Origin: Roseiflexus sp. RS-1
GTDB lineage: Bacteria > Chloroflexota > Chloroflexia > Chloroflexales > Roseiflexaceae
Assembly (NCBI RefSeq): GCF_000016665.1
Contig: NC_009523.1
Location: 4,401,501 to 4,465,500, forward strand
Length of the DNA: 64,000 nt
Direction of reading: 5' to 3'
The notes under the pieces were generated by a model. That model was not told where the DNA came from and searched no databases. It saw only the letters and a list, made by a program, of their open reading frames with translations. How positions within the stretch are numbered: the stretch's first letter is position 1; the number at the start of each line of letters is the position of its first letter. The translations under genes and the position numbers were made by a program. Below are positions 46,871-54,622 of this stretch, piece after piece.

Positions 46871-47809
46871 ATGGCAGAACACACGCTTCGCCCCGACCAG
46901 ATTCACCACAAATGGGACAACAGCCTGCCGCCAGCCATCGAGATCGAACCAGGCGACATCGTGCACTGTGAAACCGCTGAGGTGACGAACAACCAGGTGA
47001 CACCCGGTTGCGATGCGTCAGTGCTGACGAACCTCGATTTCGACCAGCTCTACCCGCTGGCAGGACCGATCTTCGTCAAAGGCGCCGAACCGGGCGATAT
47101 TCTCGAAGTCGAGATCCTGCGTATGCAGACGCTCGATTGGGGATGGACGGGCATCATTCCGGGATTGGGGCTGCTGGCGAATGATTTCACCGCGCCATAC
47201 ATTCGCCATTTCGACCTGAGCAACGGCGTCACGGCGCCACTGCGTGACGACATCCATATTCCGATCCAGCCCTTCTGCGGCACGATGGGTGTTGCACTCG
47301 ACGAACCGGGCGCATTCGACGTGCTGCCGTGCGGCAAGGCGGGCGGGAACATCGACACGCGCCATCTGAATGTCGGCGCAAAACTGTACCTGCCGGTCTT
47401 CGTGCCAGGGGCGCTTTTTTCGGCGGGCGACTGCCATGCGGCGCAGGGTGACGGCGAAGTGTGCGTCACCGGCATCGAATGCCCGATGCAGTTCAGTCTG
47501 CGGTTCAATGTCATCAAAGGGCGGAGTCTGCGCCCGTGGAGTTATCAATTCTTCACACCGCCAGGACCGATCCAGCCAGCGTATGACGAGAAGGGATATT
47601 TCGTTACCACGGCGATCGGACCGGATTTGATGGTGAACGCACAGAACGCAGTGCGTGATATGATCGACTGGCTGGGACGTGAGAAGGGATTGAGCCGTGA
47701 AGACGCTTACATCCTGTGCAGTCTGGCGGGCGACCTGCGGATCAGTCAGATCGTGGATGCGCCAAACTGGTGTGTATCGTTCTACATGGCGCTGAGCGTG
47801 TTCCGCTGA
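46871..47809 (+). CDS. Acetamidase/formamidase family protein
   Basis: A 312-residue amidase of the FmdA/AmdA family, which hydrolyses formamide or acetamide to ammonia and the acid. The start MAEHTLRPDQIHHKWDNSLPP at 46871 has AAGGAGC upstream. Conserved parts are PGDIVHCETAEV, VKGAEPGDILEVEIL, PFCGTMGVA and GDCHAAQGDGEVCVTGIE, which carries the metal-linked Asp/His. It stands alone, followed by the truncated Uma2 copy. No transporter lies nearby. Confidence 0.92.
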   Translation: MAEHTLRPDQIHHKWDNSLPPAIEIEPGDIVHCETAEVTNNQVTPGCDASVLTNLDFDQLYPLAGPIFVKGAEPGDILEVEILRMQTLDWGWTGIIPGLGLLANDFTAPYIRHFDLSNGVTAPLRDDIHIPIQPFCGTMGVALDEPGAFDVLPCGKAGGNIDTRHLNVGAKLYLPVFVPGALFSAGDCHAAQGDGEVCVTGIECPMQFSLRFNVIKGRSLRPWSYQFFTPPGPIQPAYDEKGYFVTTAIGPDLMVNAQNAVRDMIDWLGREKGLSREDAYILCSLAGDLRISQIVDAPNWCVSFYMALSVFR

Positions 47810-47905
47810 GCGGCAGTGCGTCTGTGCTGGCACGCGGCGCCTGTGCCATGCGGGCGCCGTATGTCCTCACCCAGACGCTCATCCGCTTCCACTGAGGAGG
47901 GAATG

Positions 47906-48037
47906 ATGACCGCACTCGTGATCAAAACCGACTCGCCGGTCGTCGCCGGTCCGCTCCAGGGACACTGGACGCTGGCAGATTGGGAGGCGCTCCCGAATGA
48001 CGGCAACCGCTATGAGATCATCGATGGAGTACAATGA
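47906..48037 (+). pseudogene. 5' fragment of a Uma2 family gene
   Basis: Forty-three codons almost identical to the starts of the copies at 48567 and 49235 (shared MT-LVIKTDSPVVAGPLQG). Identity ends abruptly after ...IIDGV, followed by Q and a stop. The upstream GAGGAGGGAAT ribosome-binding site is also shared. This is the remnant of a duplicated gene. Confidence 0.8.
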
Positions 48038-48207
48038 ACCAGCAATTATACGTGATGATAACGCGCGATAAGGCAATAACGAAAGGACGCCTGACACGCA
48101 CCTGCTCTTGACGCCGTTTTGCTGCGCCCGGCTCACCGCAGGTGACGCGCAGGGTGTCAGCCATCCTGTCGCAACGCAGCAAGAATTAAGGAAGGATAGT
48201 GACGCCC

Positions 48208-48525
48208 ATGGCAACCGTAAACGAAGTGGTAAAGAAATGCAAAATGGCTCTTGAAAGCCACTATGGCACCCAACTCAAGGGCGTGATTCTCTATGGATCC
48301 ACCGCGCGCAATCAGGCTGACTCAATGAGTGACATTGATTTGCTCATTTTGTTAGGCCAACCTTTCGACTATTTTTCAGAACTTCGTCAAGTTATAGATG
48401 TGCTGTATCCCATCCAATTAGAGTCGGAGCGGCTTATCTCTGCCAGACCTGTTTCTCTGGAAGAATTTGAGCGCGGAAGTATTCAACTCTATCGAAACGC
48501 AAAACGGGAAGGCATATTTGTATGA
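48208..48525 (+). CDS. MNT-type nucleotidyltransferase, probable antitoxin half
   Basis: About 105 residues. G-S-x10-D-x-D is complete in YGSTARNQADSMSDIDLL. Such genes normally precede a HEPN partner. Here the stop overlaps the start of a short frame (MTSDRELEIAAEEG) that runs straight into the next Uma2 gene, so the partner seems to have lost all but its first dozen residues. GTG at 48199 is an alternative start. Base composition is lower in GC than the flanking Uma2 genes. Confidence 0.75.
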   Translation: MATVNEVVKKCKMALESHYGTQLKGVILYGSTARNQADSMSDIDLLILLGQPFDYFSELRQVIDVLYPIQLESERLISARPVSLEEFERGSIQLYRNAKREGIFV

Positions 48526-48566
48526 CGTCGGACCGCGAACTGGAAATCGCTGCTGAGGAGGGAATA

Positions 48567-49178
48567 ATGACCACACTCGTGATCAAAACCGACTCGCCGG
48601 TCGTCGCCGGTCCGCTCCAGGGACACTGGACGCTGGCGGATTGGGAGGCGCTCCCAAATGACGGCAACCGCTATGAGATCATCGATGGAGTGCTCTATAT
48701 GACGACTGCGCCACATAGTTTTCACCAGTGGATCATTCTCTCGCTGATCCAGTTCGTCGGGTTGCCAGCGAAGGAACGGGGGCTTGGCTATATGTTTATG
48801 GCGCCGATCGGCGTCATTATGCCTGGATGTGATCCAGTTCAACCGGACGTAATCTTCATTCGTGCTGCAAACGCAGAGATCATCCGGAACGGGCGAATCT
48901 ACGGCGTTCCCGACCTGATCATCGAGGTGTTATCGCCGGGGACGCGCGCGTATGATGAGCGGGTCAAACTGGCGGCATATGCGGCGGCTGGCGTGCCGGA
49001 GTATGCAATGGTAGACCCGGAAACGCGCCAGGTGCGCCGCCACCTGCTCGAAGCCCCCGGACGCTACGCAGCGCCGATCGTCGCCGACGCAACAGACCAG
49101 GTTGCCTTCGCCTGCCTGCCGGACATTACCTTCCGCGTCGCCGACCTCTTCGCCGGTGCACCGGATACGACAATGTAG
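48567..49178 (+). CDS. Uma2 family (DUF820) protein, tandem copy 2
   Basis: A 203-residue Uma2 protein. LEALP-type start region, RYEIIDGVLYMTTAP (E and D of the nuclease core), VQPDVIFI, and LIIEVLSPGTRAYDERVK with the catalytic Glu are all present, so it can be active. It is nearly identical to copy 3 in its first 55 and last 95 residues, but residues 56-105 differ widely. GAGGAGGGAAT lies before the ATG. An in-frame extension to 48522 carries the leftover of a HEPN start. Confidence 0.88.
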   Translation: MTTLVIKTDSPVVAGPLQGHWTLADWEALPNDGNRYEIIDGVLYMTTAPHSFHQWIILSLIQFVGLPAKERGLGYMFMAPIGVIMPGCDPVQPDVIFIRAANAEIIRNGRIYGVPDLIIEVLSPGTRAYDERVKLAAYAAAGVPEYAMVDPETRQVRRHLLEAPGRYAAPIVADATDQVAFACLPDITFRVADLFAGAPDTTM

Positions 49179-49234
49179 AGCAATCGATCCGGTCACGTTC
49201 GTCACAAAGTGACGCTTTCGCCAGAGGGGGAACC

Positions 49235-49846
49235 ATGACCGCACTCGTGATCAAAACCGACTCGCCGGTCGTCGCCGGTCCGCTCCAGGGACACTGGACG
49301 CTGGCGGATTGGGAGGCGCTCCCGGATGACGGCAACCGCTATGAGATCATCGATGGAGTGCTCTATATGACGACTGCGCCACACAGTTTTCACCAGTGGA
49401 TTATCCGGCGTCTGGAGCGCTTTATCGGCATCGCGACGGAAGATGCGGGGCCGGCTTACTGCTTTCCTGCACCGGTTGGAGTCATTATGCCCGGCTGCGA
49501 TCCGGTTCAACCCGACTATGTTGTCGTGCTGCAATCGCGCGCCGACCTGTTCCGCAATGGGCGAATCTACGGCGTTCCCGACCTGATCATCGAGGTGCTG
49601 TCGCCGGGGACGCGCGCGTATGATGAGCGGGTGAAACTGGTAGCATATGCAGCGGCTGGCGTGCCGGAGTATGCAATGGTAGACCCGGAAACGCGCCAGG
49701 TGCGCCGCCACCTGCTCGAAGCCCCCGGACGCTACGCAGCGCCGGTCATCGCCGATGCAACAGACCAGGTTGCCTTCGCCTGCCTGCCCGACATCACCTT
49801 CCGCGTCGCCGACCTCTTCGCCGGAGCGCCGGATACGACGCTGTAG
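49235..49846 (+). CDS. Uma2 family (DUF820) protein, tandem copy 3
   Basis: A 203-residue Uma2 protein, 56 bp after copy 2. The nuclease-core motifs RYEIIDGVLY, VQPDYVVV and LIIEVLSPGTRAYDERVK are intact. The central part (SFHQWIIRRLERFIGIATED to DLFRNGRIYG) is diverged from copy 2 while both flanks are close to identical. AGAGGGGGAA precedes the ATG. Target unknown; a DNA nuclease fold is known for the family. Confidence 0.88.
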   Translation: MTALVIKTDSPVVAGPLQGHWTLADWEALPDDGNRYEIIDGVLYMTTAPHSFHQWIIRRLERFIGIATEDAGPAYCFPAPVGVIMPGCDPVQPDYVVVLQSRADLFRNGRIYGVPDLIIEVLSPGTRAYDERVKLVAYAAAGVPEYAMVDPETRQVRRHLLEAPGRYAAPVIADATDQVAFACLPDITFRVADLFAGAPDTTL

Positions 49847-50296
49847 TGCCGGAGTCGCCTGTGCTCTGAAACACGCATCCTTCGGTGTCAGTGCACGACG
49901 CCTCTGGCGCAACCCGCCATCCAAACAGCACGTCGCACATAGCACAGTTCAGCATGATTGAACCACGTGCAGCCAGGGTGCGCGGGCATCTTGCCCGCAT
50001 GAGTGCGCGGGCATGCTGCCCGCATGGGCGCACGGGCATCCTGCCCGCAGGGGTGCGCGGGCGTCCTGCCCGCAGGGGTGCGCGGGCATCTTGCCCGCAT
50101 GGGTGCGCGGGCATCCTGCCCGCATGAGTGCGCGGGCATCTTGCCCGCATGGGCGCACGGGCGTCCTGCCCGCATGGGCGCACGGGCGTCCCGCCCGCAT
50201 GGGTGCGCGGGCATCTTGCCCGCATGGGTGCGCGGGCGTCCTGCCCGCATGGGTGCACGATGCACACGACCCCAGCGCCTGGTGTTGAACGTCGCG
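49847..50296. other. Region between convergent genes
   Basis: It contains the 11-unit palindromic array (49978-50252). Reading frames through the array on both strands are repeat artefacts. Confidence 0.7.
49978..50252 (+). repeat. Tandem palindromic array, 11 units of 25 bp
   Basis: Unit GTGCGCGGGCATCTTGCCCG plus CATGA/CATGG, with small variants. Each unit contains a hairpin of GCGGGCA-TCT-TGCCCGC type. The array is exactly 275 bp long and lies between the 3' ends of Uma2 (plus) and bcp (minus). Confidence 0.9.
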
Positions 50297-50773
50297 CTAG
50301 CGTTCGATACCCAGCGCCGCAACTGCACGTTTGACGCTCTCTTCGGGCTTGACTTTCACCGCTGCTTCAACAATTGCGCCGTTCTCGTCGATGACGAAGT
50401 GACTGCGTTCGATCCCCCAATACTTCTTGCCGTACATCGACTTCTCAACCCAGACGCCATATGCCTCCGCAATCGCGTGATCCTCATCGACCAGCAATGT
50501 GAACGGCAGGTTATGTTTGGTCTTAAACTTCTGGTGCGACTTCACACCGTCGGGACTGACGCCGAGCACAACGGCGTTCTTTTCCTCGATCTGCGGGTAT
50601 GCATCACGAAAACCACACGCCTGCGTCGTACAACCCGACGTATCATCCTTGGGATAAAAATAGAGGATCACCCGCTTTCCACGAAAATCGGACAGTTTGA
50701 CCGTCGCACCGGTATCGGTTAACGCCGTAAAATCCGGCGCCTGATCGCCAACGTTGAGCGGTCGCTCAGCCAT
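50297..50773 (-). CDS. bcp: Thioredoxin-dependent thiol peroxidase (BCP/PrxQ)
   Basis: A 158-residue peroxiredoxin of the BCP/PrxQ family, which reduces hydrogen peroxide and organic peroxides with thioredoxin. The peroxidatic Cys is in FYPKDDTSGCTTQACGFRD, with the resolving Cys five residues on, as in PrxQ. The following VLGVSPDGVKSHQKFKTKH region is standard. GGAGG lies seven bases before the ATG. It is monocistronic. Confidence 0.95.
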   Translation of the reverse strand: MAERPLNVGDQAPDFTALTDTGATVKLSDFRGKRVILYFYPKDDTSGCTTQACGFRDAYPQIEEKNAVVLGVSPDGVKSHQKFKTKHNLPFTLLVDEDHAIAEAYGVWVEKSMYGKKYWGIERSHFVIDENGAIVEAAVKVKPEESVKRAVAALGIER

Positions 50774-51029
50774 GCATTTGCCTCCACAACCAGATCATGC
50801 CTGCTTCACCAATCGTTCTAACGCAACCACGCCCCAGGCGGATGCCGCGTCAGGAAACATGTCGCTGTCCATCCTACCATAACCCCGCTGCACAACCTGC
50901 GATCCTCACCAGTGCGACGACTTCCCAGAGCGATACGGCGAAAGGTCGTTGTGTGGCGGACGCCGGTGCGTGAAGATGGCGTGTACTGTGGGGGCGCGCG
51001 GGGGCAGTAACTGTTCACACCTGGGGTAA

Positions 51030-51156
51030 TACATGCGCTCGGAGCGAGAGCGTCCCGCCCTCGTCGCATCTATGCGCTCGGAGCGAGGGCGTCCCGCCCT
51101 CGTCGCATCCGCGAGGACAAGATGCCCTCGATCCCAGGAGAAATGTGAACACTTAC
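51030..51156 (+). repeat. GGGC-palindrome repeat, two copies
   Basis: GAGCGAGGGCGTCCCGCCCTCG-type hairpins at about 51043 and 51077, ending AGGAGAAATGTGAACACTTAC at 51156, which abuts R116 copy E. Confidence 0.7.
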
Positions 51157-51272
51157 ATGGAGATTGAGAATTTATTCCGCTCCACCGCGCTAGCCTTGGG
51201 GCTGAAGCCCTCGGCTAGCCAGGGCGAAGCCCGCCTGCGCGGGCTGTAGCGGATTATTTACTCAAAGACCAT
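51157..51272 (+). repeat. R116 repeat, copy E
   Basis: 116 bp from ATGGAGATTGAGAATTTATT to CAAAGACCAT. Flanks are ACACTTAC and ACCAGGAG, so this copy is not in a GGGCTG^AAGCCC palindrome but directly after the GGGC-palindrome repeat. Confidence 0.85.
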
Positions 51273-51288
51273 ACCAGGAGCGAAGAAG

Positions 51289-51519
51289 TTGACCAGGGAC
51301 ATTTATGATCGTATCATTCAAACGTGCGAGACGAGCGTTGTACGTACAGTCGCTGCCGCAACCCTCGTTATACGAGAACTTGACGTGGTTGATCCTTGTA
51401 TCATTTCAGGAACTAATGCCGCCAAGGTCAACGTCAGGGAGGAATATACGGATGCCATAGACCCCTCCTGGGCAGGTTGCAAAGACGGAGGCTGCATCAT
51501 AGACACAATCAAGGTTTAG
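51289..51519 (+). CDS. Hypothetical protein, 76 residues, possible
   Basis: Opens with TTG at 51289 (AGGAG eight bases upstream) and reads MTRDIYDRIIQTCETSVV...GGCIIDTIKV. No family is recognised. Base composition is less GC-rich than the main genome, as in the next gene. It may be a real small gene or the tail of a foreign fragment cut by R116 copy E. Confidence 0.3.
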   Translation: MTRDIYDRIIQTCETSVVRTVAAATLVIRELDVVDPCIISGTNAAKVNVREEYTDAIDPSWAGCKDGGCIIDTIKV

Positions 51520-51686
51520 TGGTAAAGCGGTATCGGATCATCCATGATGTCTACGTTCCAGTTGTTCCGCATTTCGGGATAAGGTGATGGAGGCGTGCAG
51601 CAGATTGTATAACTTCCGAATTCGATTAAAAATAGTATTCTAAAAATCAAAATAAACCCTGGTAATCTATATAGAGAGGTTCTAGG

Positions 51687-52268
51687 ATGGCAGCCACGAA
51701 TGTCCACCTACCAACTCCAACCCGAGATTTGGTGACCTCATATATTCAGCAATATAACGACGTACAGAATGTGGTCGAGAATGCGCTTGGCAAACTCATC
51801 CGATGTTGCCCAGAAAACAGAACATTCGAAGACGTACTCTTAAAGGTCGTCACGCTCAACGATTTGTATCGAACCGGTATTCTTGCAACCTATCAAGTTG
51901 CCGAGCACATTTTCAGACTTCAGGTTGATGATGCGATTCAGGCCGGTGCGCCGGAGATCGTGCATCGGATCGCCCATATCACGTTGGGTGAGAAAGAGCG
52001 GAATAACTACTCATTCGCAACCAAGTACTGCGCCTGGCACAATCCAACGGCCTACGCTATCTATGATAGATTTGTTGACCAAATGCTTTGGGGATACCAG
52101 AAGCAAGATCGGTTTGCTCAGTTTCGCCAGGAAGAGCTGCGGTGGTATCCACGGTTTATGGAGGTTATCAATGCATTTCGCTCCCATTACCAACTTGAGG
52201 ATGTCGCATTGAAAGACATCGATAAATTTCTCTGGCTTGCGGGAAAGCAATATTATCCAGGAATATGA
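51687..52268 (+). CDS. Uncharacterised protein, possibly HhH-GPD-like, foreign composition
   Basis: A 193-residue protein. The pattern LNDLYRTGILATYQVAEHIFRL, then FATKYCAWHNPTAYAIYDRFVDQML, resembles predicted helix-hairpin-helix/DNA glycosylase-like hypothetical proteins found in accessory islands. I cannot name the family with confidence. The gene and its upstream region are clearly AT-richer than the chromosome, a sign of recent transfer. AGAGG lies seven bases before the ATG. It is followed by 170 bp of remnant sequence and then nested R116 repeats. Confidence 0.6.
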   Translation: MAATNVHLPTPTRDLVTSYIQQYNDVQNVVENALGKLIRCCPENRTFEDVLLKVVTLNDLYRTGILATYQVAEHIFRLQVDDAIQAGAPEIVHRIAHITLGEKERNNYSFATKYCAWHNPTAYAIYDRFVDQMLWGYQKQDRFAQFRQEELRWYPRFMEVINAFRSHYQLEDVALKDIDKFLWLAGKQYYPGI

Positions 52269-52437
52269 GCGACGGCAGCAACAACGTCTGAAACCACCTA
52301 AACGGGTGCTGCAATGGATCGTGCGTGATCTGGGTGATGCTTTCCCCGAAGTCGAGAGCACCCAGAATGTCTGTGGCAGTGAAAGGTGTCTTCTCAGACA
52401 AATGGAAGGACGGCAAGGCGCAGGGAGGGCAGGGCTT
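52269..52437. other. Short remnant region
   Basis: An open stretch encoding RVLQWIVRDLGDAF and, in another frame, VKGVFSDKWKDGKAQG, which resembles the Lys/Gly-rich end of Rpn/PD-(D/E)xK transposase-like proteins. Too short to call; cut off by R116 at 52438. Confidence 0.3.
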
Positions 52438-52668
52438 ATGGAGATTGAGCATTTAATCCGGTATGCGCCTCGTGCCGTCGGGCTGATGGAGATTGAGAAA
52501 TACATCTGGTATGCGCCCTTGCCGTGGGGCTGAAGCCCTCGGCTATGGAATGCAAAGCCCGCCTGCGCGGGCTACGGCGGATTATGTACTCAAAGACCAT
52601 ACGCCCTCGGCTCTACGAGGCGAAGCTCGCCTGCGCGGGCTATACCGGAATACTTACTCAAAGACCAT
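52438..52668 (+). repeat. R116 repeat, copy F, interrupted by copy G
   Basis: The outer copy is 52438-52485 plus 52601-52668. The two parts add up to exactly 116 bp. Outer flanks are GGGCTT and CAGCCA. The interruption is in the outer copy's own GGGCTG^A(A/C)GCCC loop. Confidence 0.88.
52486..52600 (+). repeat. R116 repeat, copy G, nested inside copy F
   Basis: 115 bp, from ATGGAGATTGAGAAATACAT to CAAAGACCAT, same orientation as its host. No bases of the host appear duplicated or lost. Confidence 0.88.
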
Positions 52669-53018
52669 CAGCCATTTCTGCACATACGACCACCTGGAGC
52701 AATACGAAAACACCAGGCGCCGCGCCAGGTATGCCGATGCCGACCTGTTCGACGACGCTGACAACGACCCCTGCCACCGGTACGTTTTCCGGCGCGACCT
52801 GAAGATGCTGGAGGCGCTGGAGGTGAACACTGAAGAGAACACCGTTAAGGTGGACCTGAGCAGGCTTTACGACGGCATTGATATTGCCGGGACGCTATCC
52901 AATCTGACCGGCGAGTGGATCGAGCGGATCACCGCCGATTCCGTCAAGGAAGACGGCAAGGTTAGCAGACACGGCGAACCTGGACTGGAAGCGGATCAAG
53001 CTGCTCATATGGTGGTGA
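52669..53018 (+). pseudogene. 3' remnant of a type III R-M DNA methyltransferase (Mod)
   Basis: Encodes ARYADADLFDDADNDPCHRYVF, LKMLEALEVNTEENTVKVDL and SRLYDGIDIAGTLSNLTGEW, then RITADSV, which matches the C-terminal region of type III Mod subunits as I know it. A frameshift near 52960 moves the ending NLDWKRIKLLIWW into another frame, with stop TGA just before mntA. The catalytic N-terminal part is gone; R116 copies F/G lie at the break. Confidence 0.7.
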
Positions 53019-53020
53019 AC

Positions 53021-53314
53021 ATGAAAACGCTGACCGAAATCCGAAACATTATCAGACAGCAGAGCGACATTCTCGCGGACAAATATGGCGTAGCAGTAGT
53101 CGCCATTTTCGGATCATATGCGCGGGGTGAACAGGTGGGGGAGAGTGATCTTGACCTGTTGGTGGAGTTTCTCCGCCCGATCAGCCTTCTGGAACTTGTT
53201 GGGGCGGAAATTTACCTCAGTGAAGTTCTGGGTGTGAAAGCGGACCTTGTGCCGAAACGCGATGTGCGCGCTGAATTGCGTGAGTCCATTCTCAAAGAGG
53301 CTGTCGCCCTATGA
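53021..53314 (+). CDS. mntA: MntA-type nucleotidyltransferase antitoxin
   Basis: A 97-residue minimal nucleotidyltransferase starting MKTLTEIRNIIRQQSDILA. G-S-x10-D-x-D is exact in FGSYARGEQVGESDLDLLVE. It should adenylylate the HepT partner that overlaps its stop by four bases. The start is a few bases after the Mod remnant's stop, so the pair probably began as an insertion within, or a regular part of, a mod-res operon. Confidence 0.9.
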   Translation: MKTLTEIRNIIRQQSDILADKYGVAVVAIFGSYARGEQVGESDLDLLVEFLRPISLLELVGAEIYLSEVLGVKADLVPKRDVRAELRESILKEAVAL

Positions 53315-53664
53315 GCCGGAACGTCCTCGTCTATATCAAAGACATCCTCCAGAACATGCGGGATGCTGAGCAGTTCATTCAGGGAATGACCTACGAGCAG
53401 TTTGTGGCTGACAAGAAGACCGTGAATGCCATCTTGCGATCCATCGAAGTCATTGGTGAGGCGGCTAAACGCGTCCCTGATGATGTTCGCGCTCAATATC
53501 CCCAAATCCCCTGGAAAGAAATGGCAGGGATGCGGGATAAGGTAATCCACCTCTATTTCAGCGTAGATAACGAAACGGTCTGGCTCGTGGTCAAGGAGCG
53601 CATCCCCTCCTTGCAGCCACTGATCGAACAGATCGTGCGCGATCTGGAGGATCAGGGAACATGA
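53311..53664 (+). CDS. hepT: HepT-like (DUF86) HEPN ribonuclease toxin
   Basis: A 117-residue DUF86 protein. The R-x4-H-x-Y motif is R75-DKVI-H80-L-Y82 in MRDKVIHLYFSVD. The N-terminal helix NVLVYIKDILQNMRDAEQFI and the IGEAAKRVP segment are standard for the family. It overlaps mntA (ATGA) at its start and the broken res gene (ATGA) at its end. Intact, so likely active. Confidence 0.9.
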   Translation: MSRNVLVYIKDILQNMRDAEQFIQGMTYEQFVADKKTVNAILRSIEVIGEAAKRVPDDVRAQYPQIPWKEMAGMRDKVIHLYFSVDNETVWLVVKERIPSLQPLIEQIVRDLEDQGT

Positions 53665-54500
53665 CTCGCCTTTACCTGCAAGAAATGGTAGACAACATAC
53701 GGTTTGACTGCCTGCCCGTCACATGGAATACGTTCGATCTCAGCGCCTTCTCGCGCACGAAGAAGCTGTGGGACTACCAGCGCAAGGCGGTGGAGAACGC
53801 TATCAAAACGCTGTGGAAGTATTACGAGAATGTTCATAACTACCAACCGGATGAGAACGCCGAAACGAACCGCGAGCGCAAGCGGAAATTCTTCCGGTGG
53901 TATCAGGACAACGGCTTGAGCGAGGCGCTCGATATCTCACTGGCGAAGAGTCATCGGCTGGCGCATCTTTTGCGCGAGTACTACACAGCAGCGGACGGGA
54001 AGGTTGCCTACAGGCAGTTCATCAACCGCGCCTGTTTCTGGATGGCGATGGGCATTGGCAAGACGCTGGTGCTGGTAAAGAGGTGTTGCGAGAGCTGATC
54101 CAGCGTGGGGAAATTCCGCCGCATGACATCCTGGTGTTGAGTTGTCGTGATGACCTGATCGAGCAACTGAAGCAGCACGTCCACCAGCGAAAGATTGATG
54201 GTTACTCGGCTATCTTCGAGAAAGCAAGCAGCGAAAAGAAGGATTTTAACTATAATGGCAAAATGGTAAAGGTGTTCGCCTTCTTGCACACTGCCGATAA
54301 AGATGGCCTGCCTGCTAAGTACAGAATGTACTGGTTTGATAACGTGGAGGAGATGCTTACCGGCGTGTTGCAGCAGCGCGACGCGGCTGAACCGGAGCAT
54401 TCGCACGCCTGGGGTACAAGAGAAACGGAGTCCTGCGCTACATCATTCCGTGAAATTCTGTACTACGTGATGCTATTCCGGTATCAGAGAGCAATTCGCC
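53661..54500 (+). pseudogene. Type III restriction endonuclease (Res) helicase subunit, frameshifted and truncated
   Basis: The start MTRLYLQEMVDNIRFDC overlaps hepT. The N-terminal region LWDYQRKAVENAIKTLWKYYENVH and Walker A WMAMGIGKTLVLVK fit DEAD/DEAH restriction subunits. A frameshift near 54085 moves the rest (LRELIQRGEIPPHDILVLSCRDDLIEQ) into another frame, and the gene stops matching any helicase core after about 54450. It cannot give a working Res protein. Confidence 0.7.
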
Positions 54501-54509
54501 AGCTCCGGC

Positions 54510-54605
54510 GCCACCGCCCACGCGGATTACCGCCGATTCCGTTGAGTTTGACGACGGCGAGGCGGCGGACACAACGAACCTAGACTGGAAGCGGACAGGC
54601 TGCTG
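54510..54605 (+). pseudogene. Second remnant of the Mod C-terminus
   Basis: Encodes RITADSVEFDDGEAADTTNL then DWKR, closely similar to the end of the Mod remnant at about 52920-53018. Two copies of the same gene end 1.6 kb apart suggest a rearrangement by recombination between R-M copies. Confidence 0.6.
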
Positions 54606-54622
54606 ATATGGAGGTGAGCTTA

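Larger units (their letters stand above)
50774..51288. other. Intergenic region, 515 bases, repeats
   Basis: GGGC-palindrome repeats (51030-51156) followed directly by R116 copy E (51157-51272). Nothing is recognised in 50774-51029. Confidence 0.6.

Noticed and set aside
49978-50252. Eleven 25-bp units taken as a CRISPR array
   Set aside because: There are no spacers between units; it is a pure tandem repeat.
49794-50722. Long Cys/His/Arg-rich frames on both strands through the 25-bp array
   Set aside because: They arise from the tandem repeat and overlap the bcp gene; composition is purely periodic.
51157-51272. R116 copy E as another palindrome-loop insertion
   Set aside because: Its flanks (ACTTAC and ACCAGG) do not form the split palindrome, so it was left out of the target-site count.
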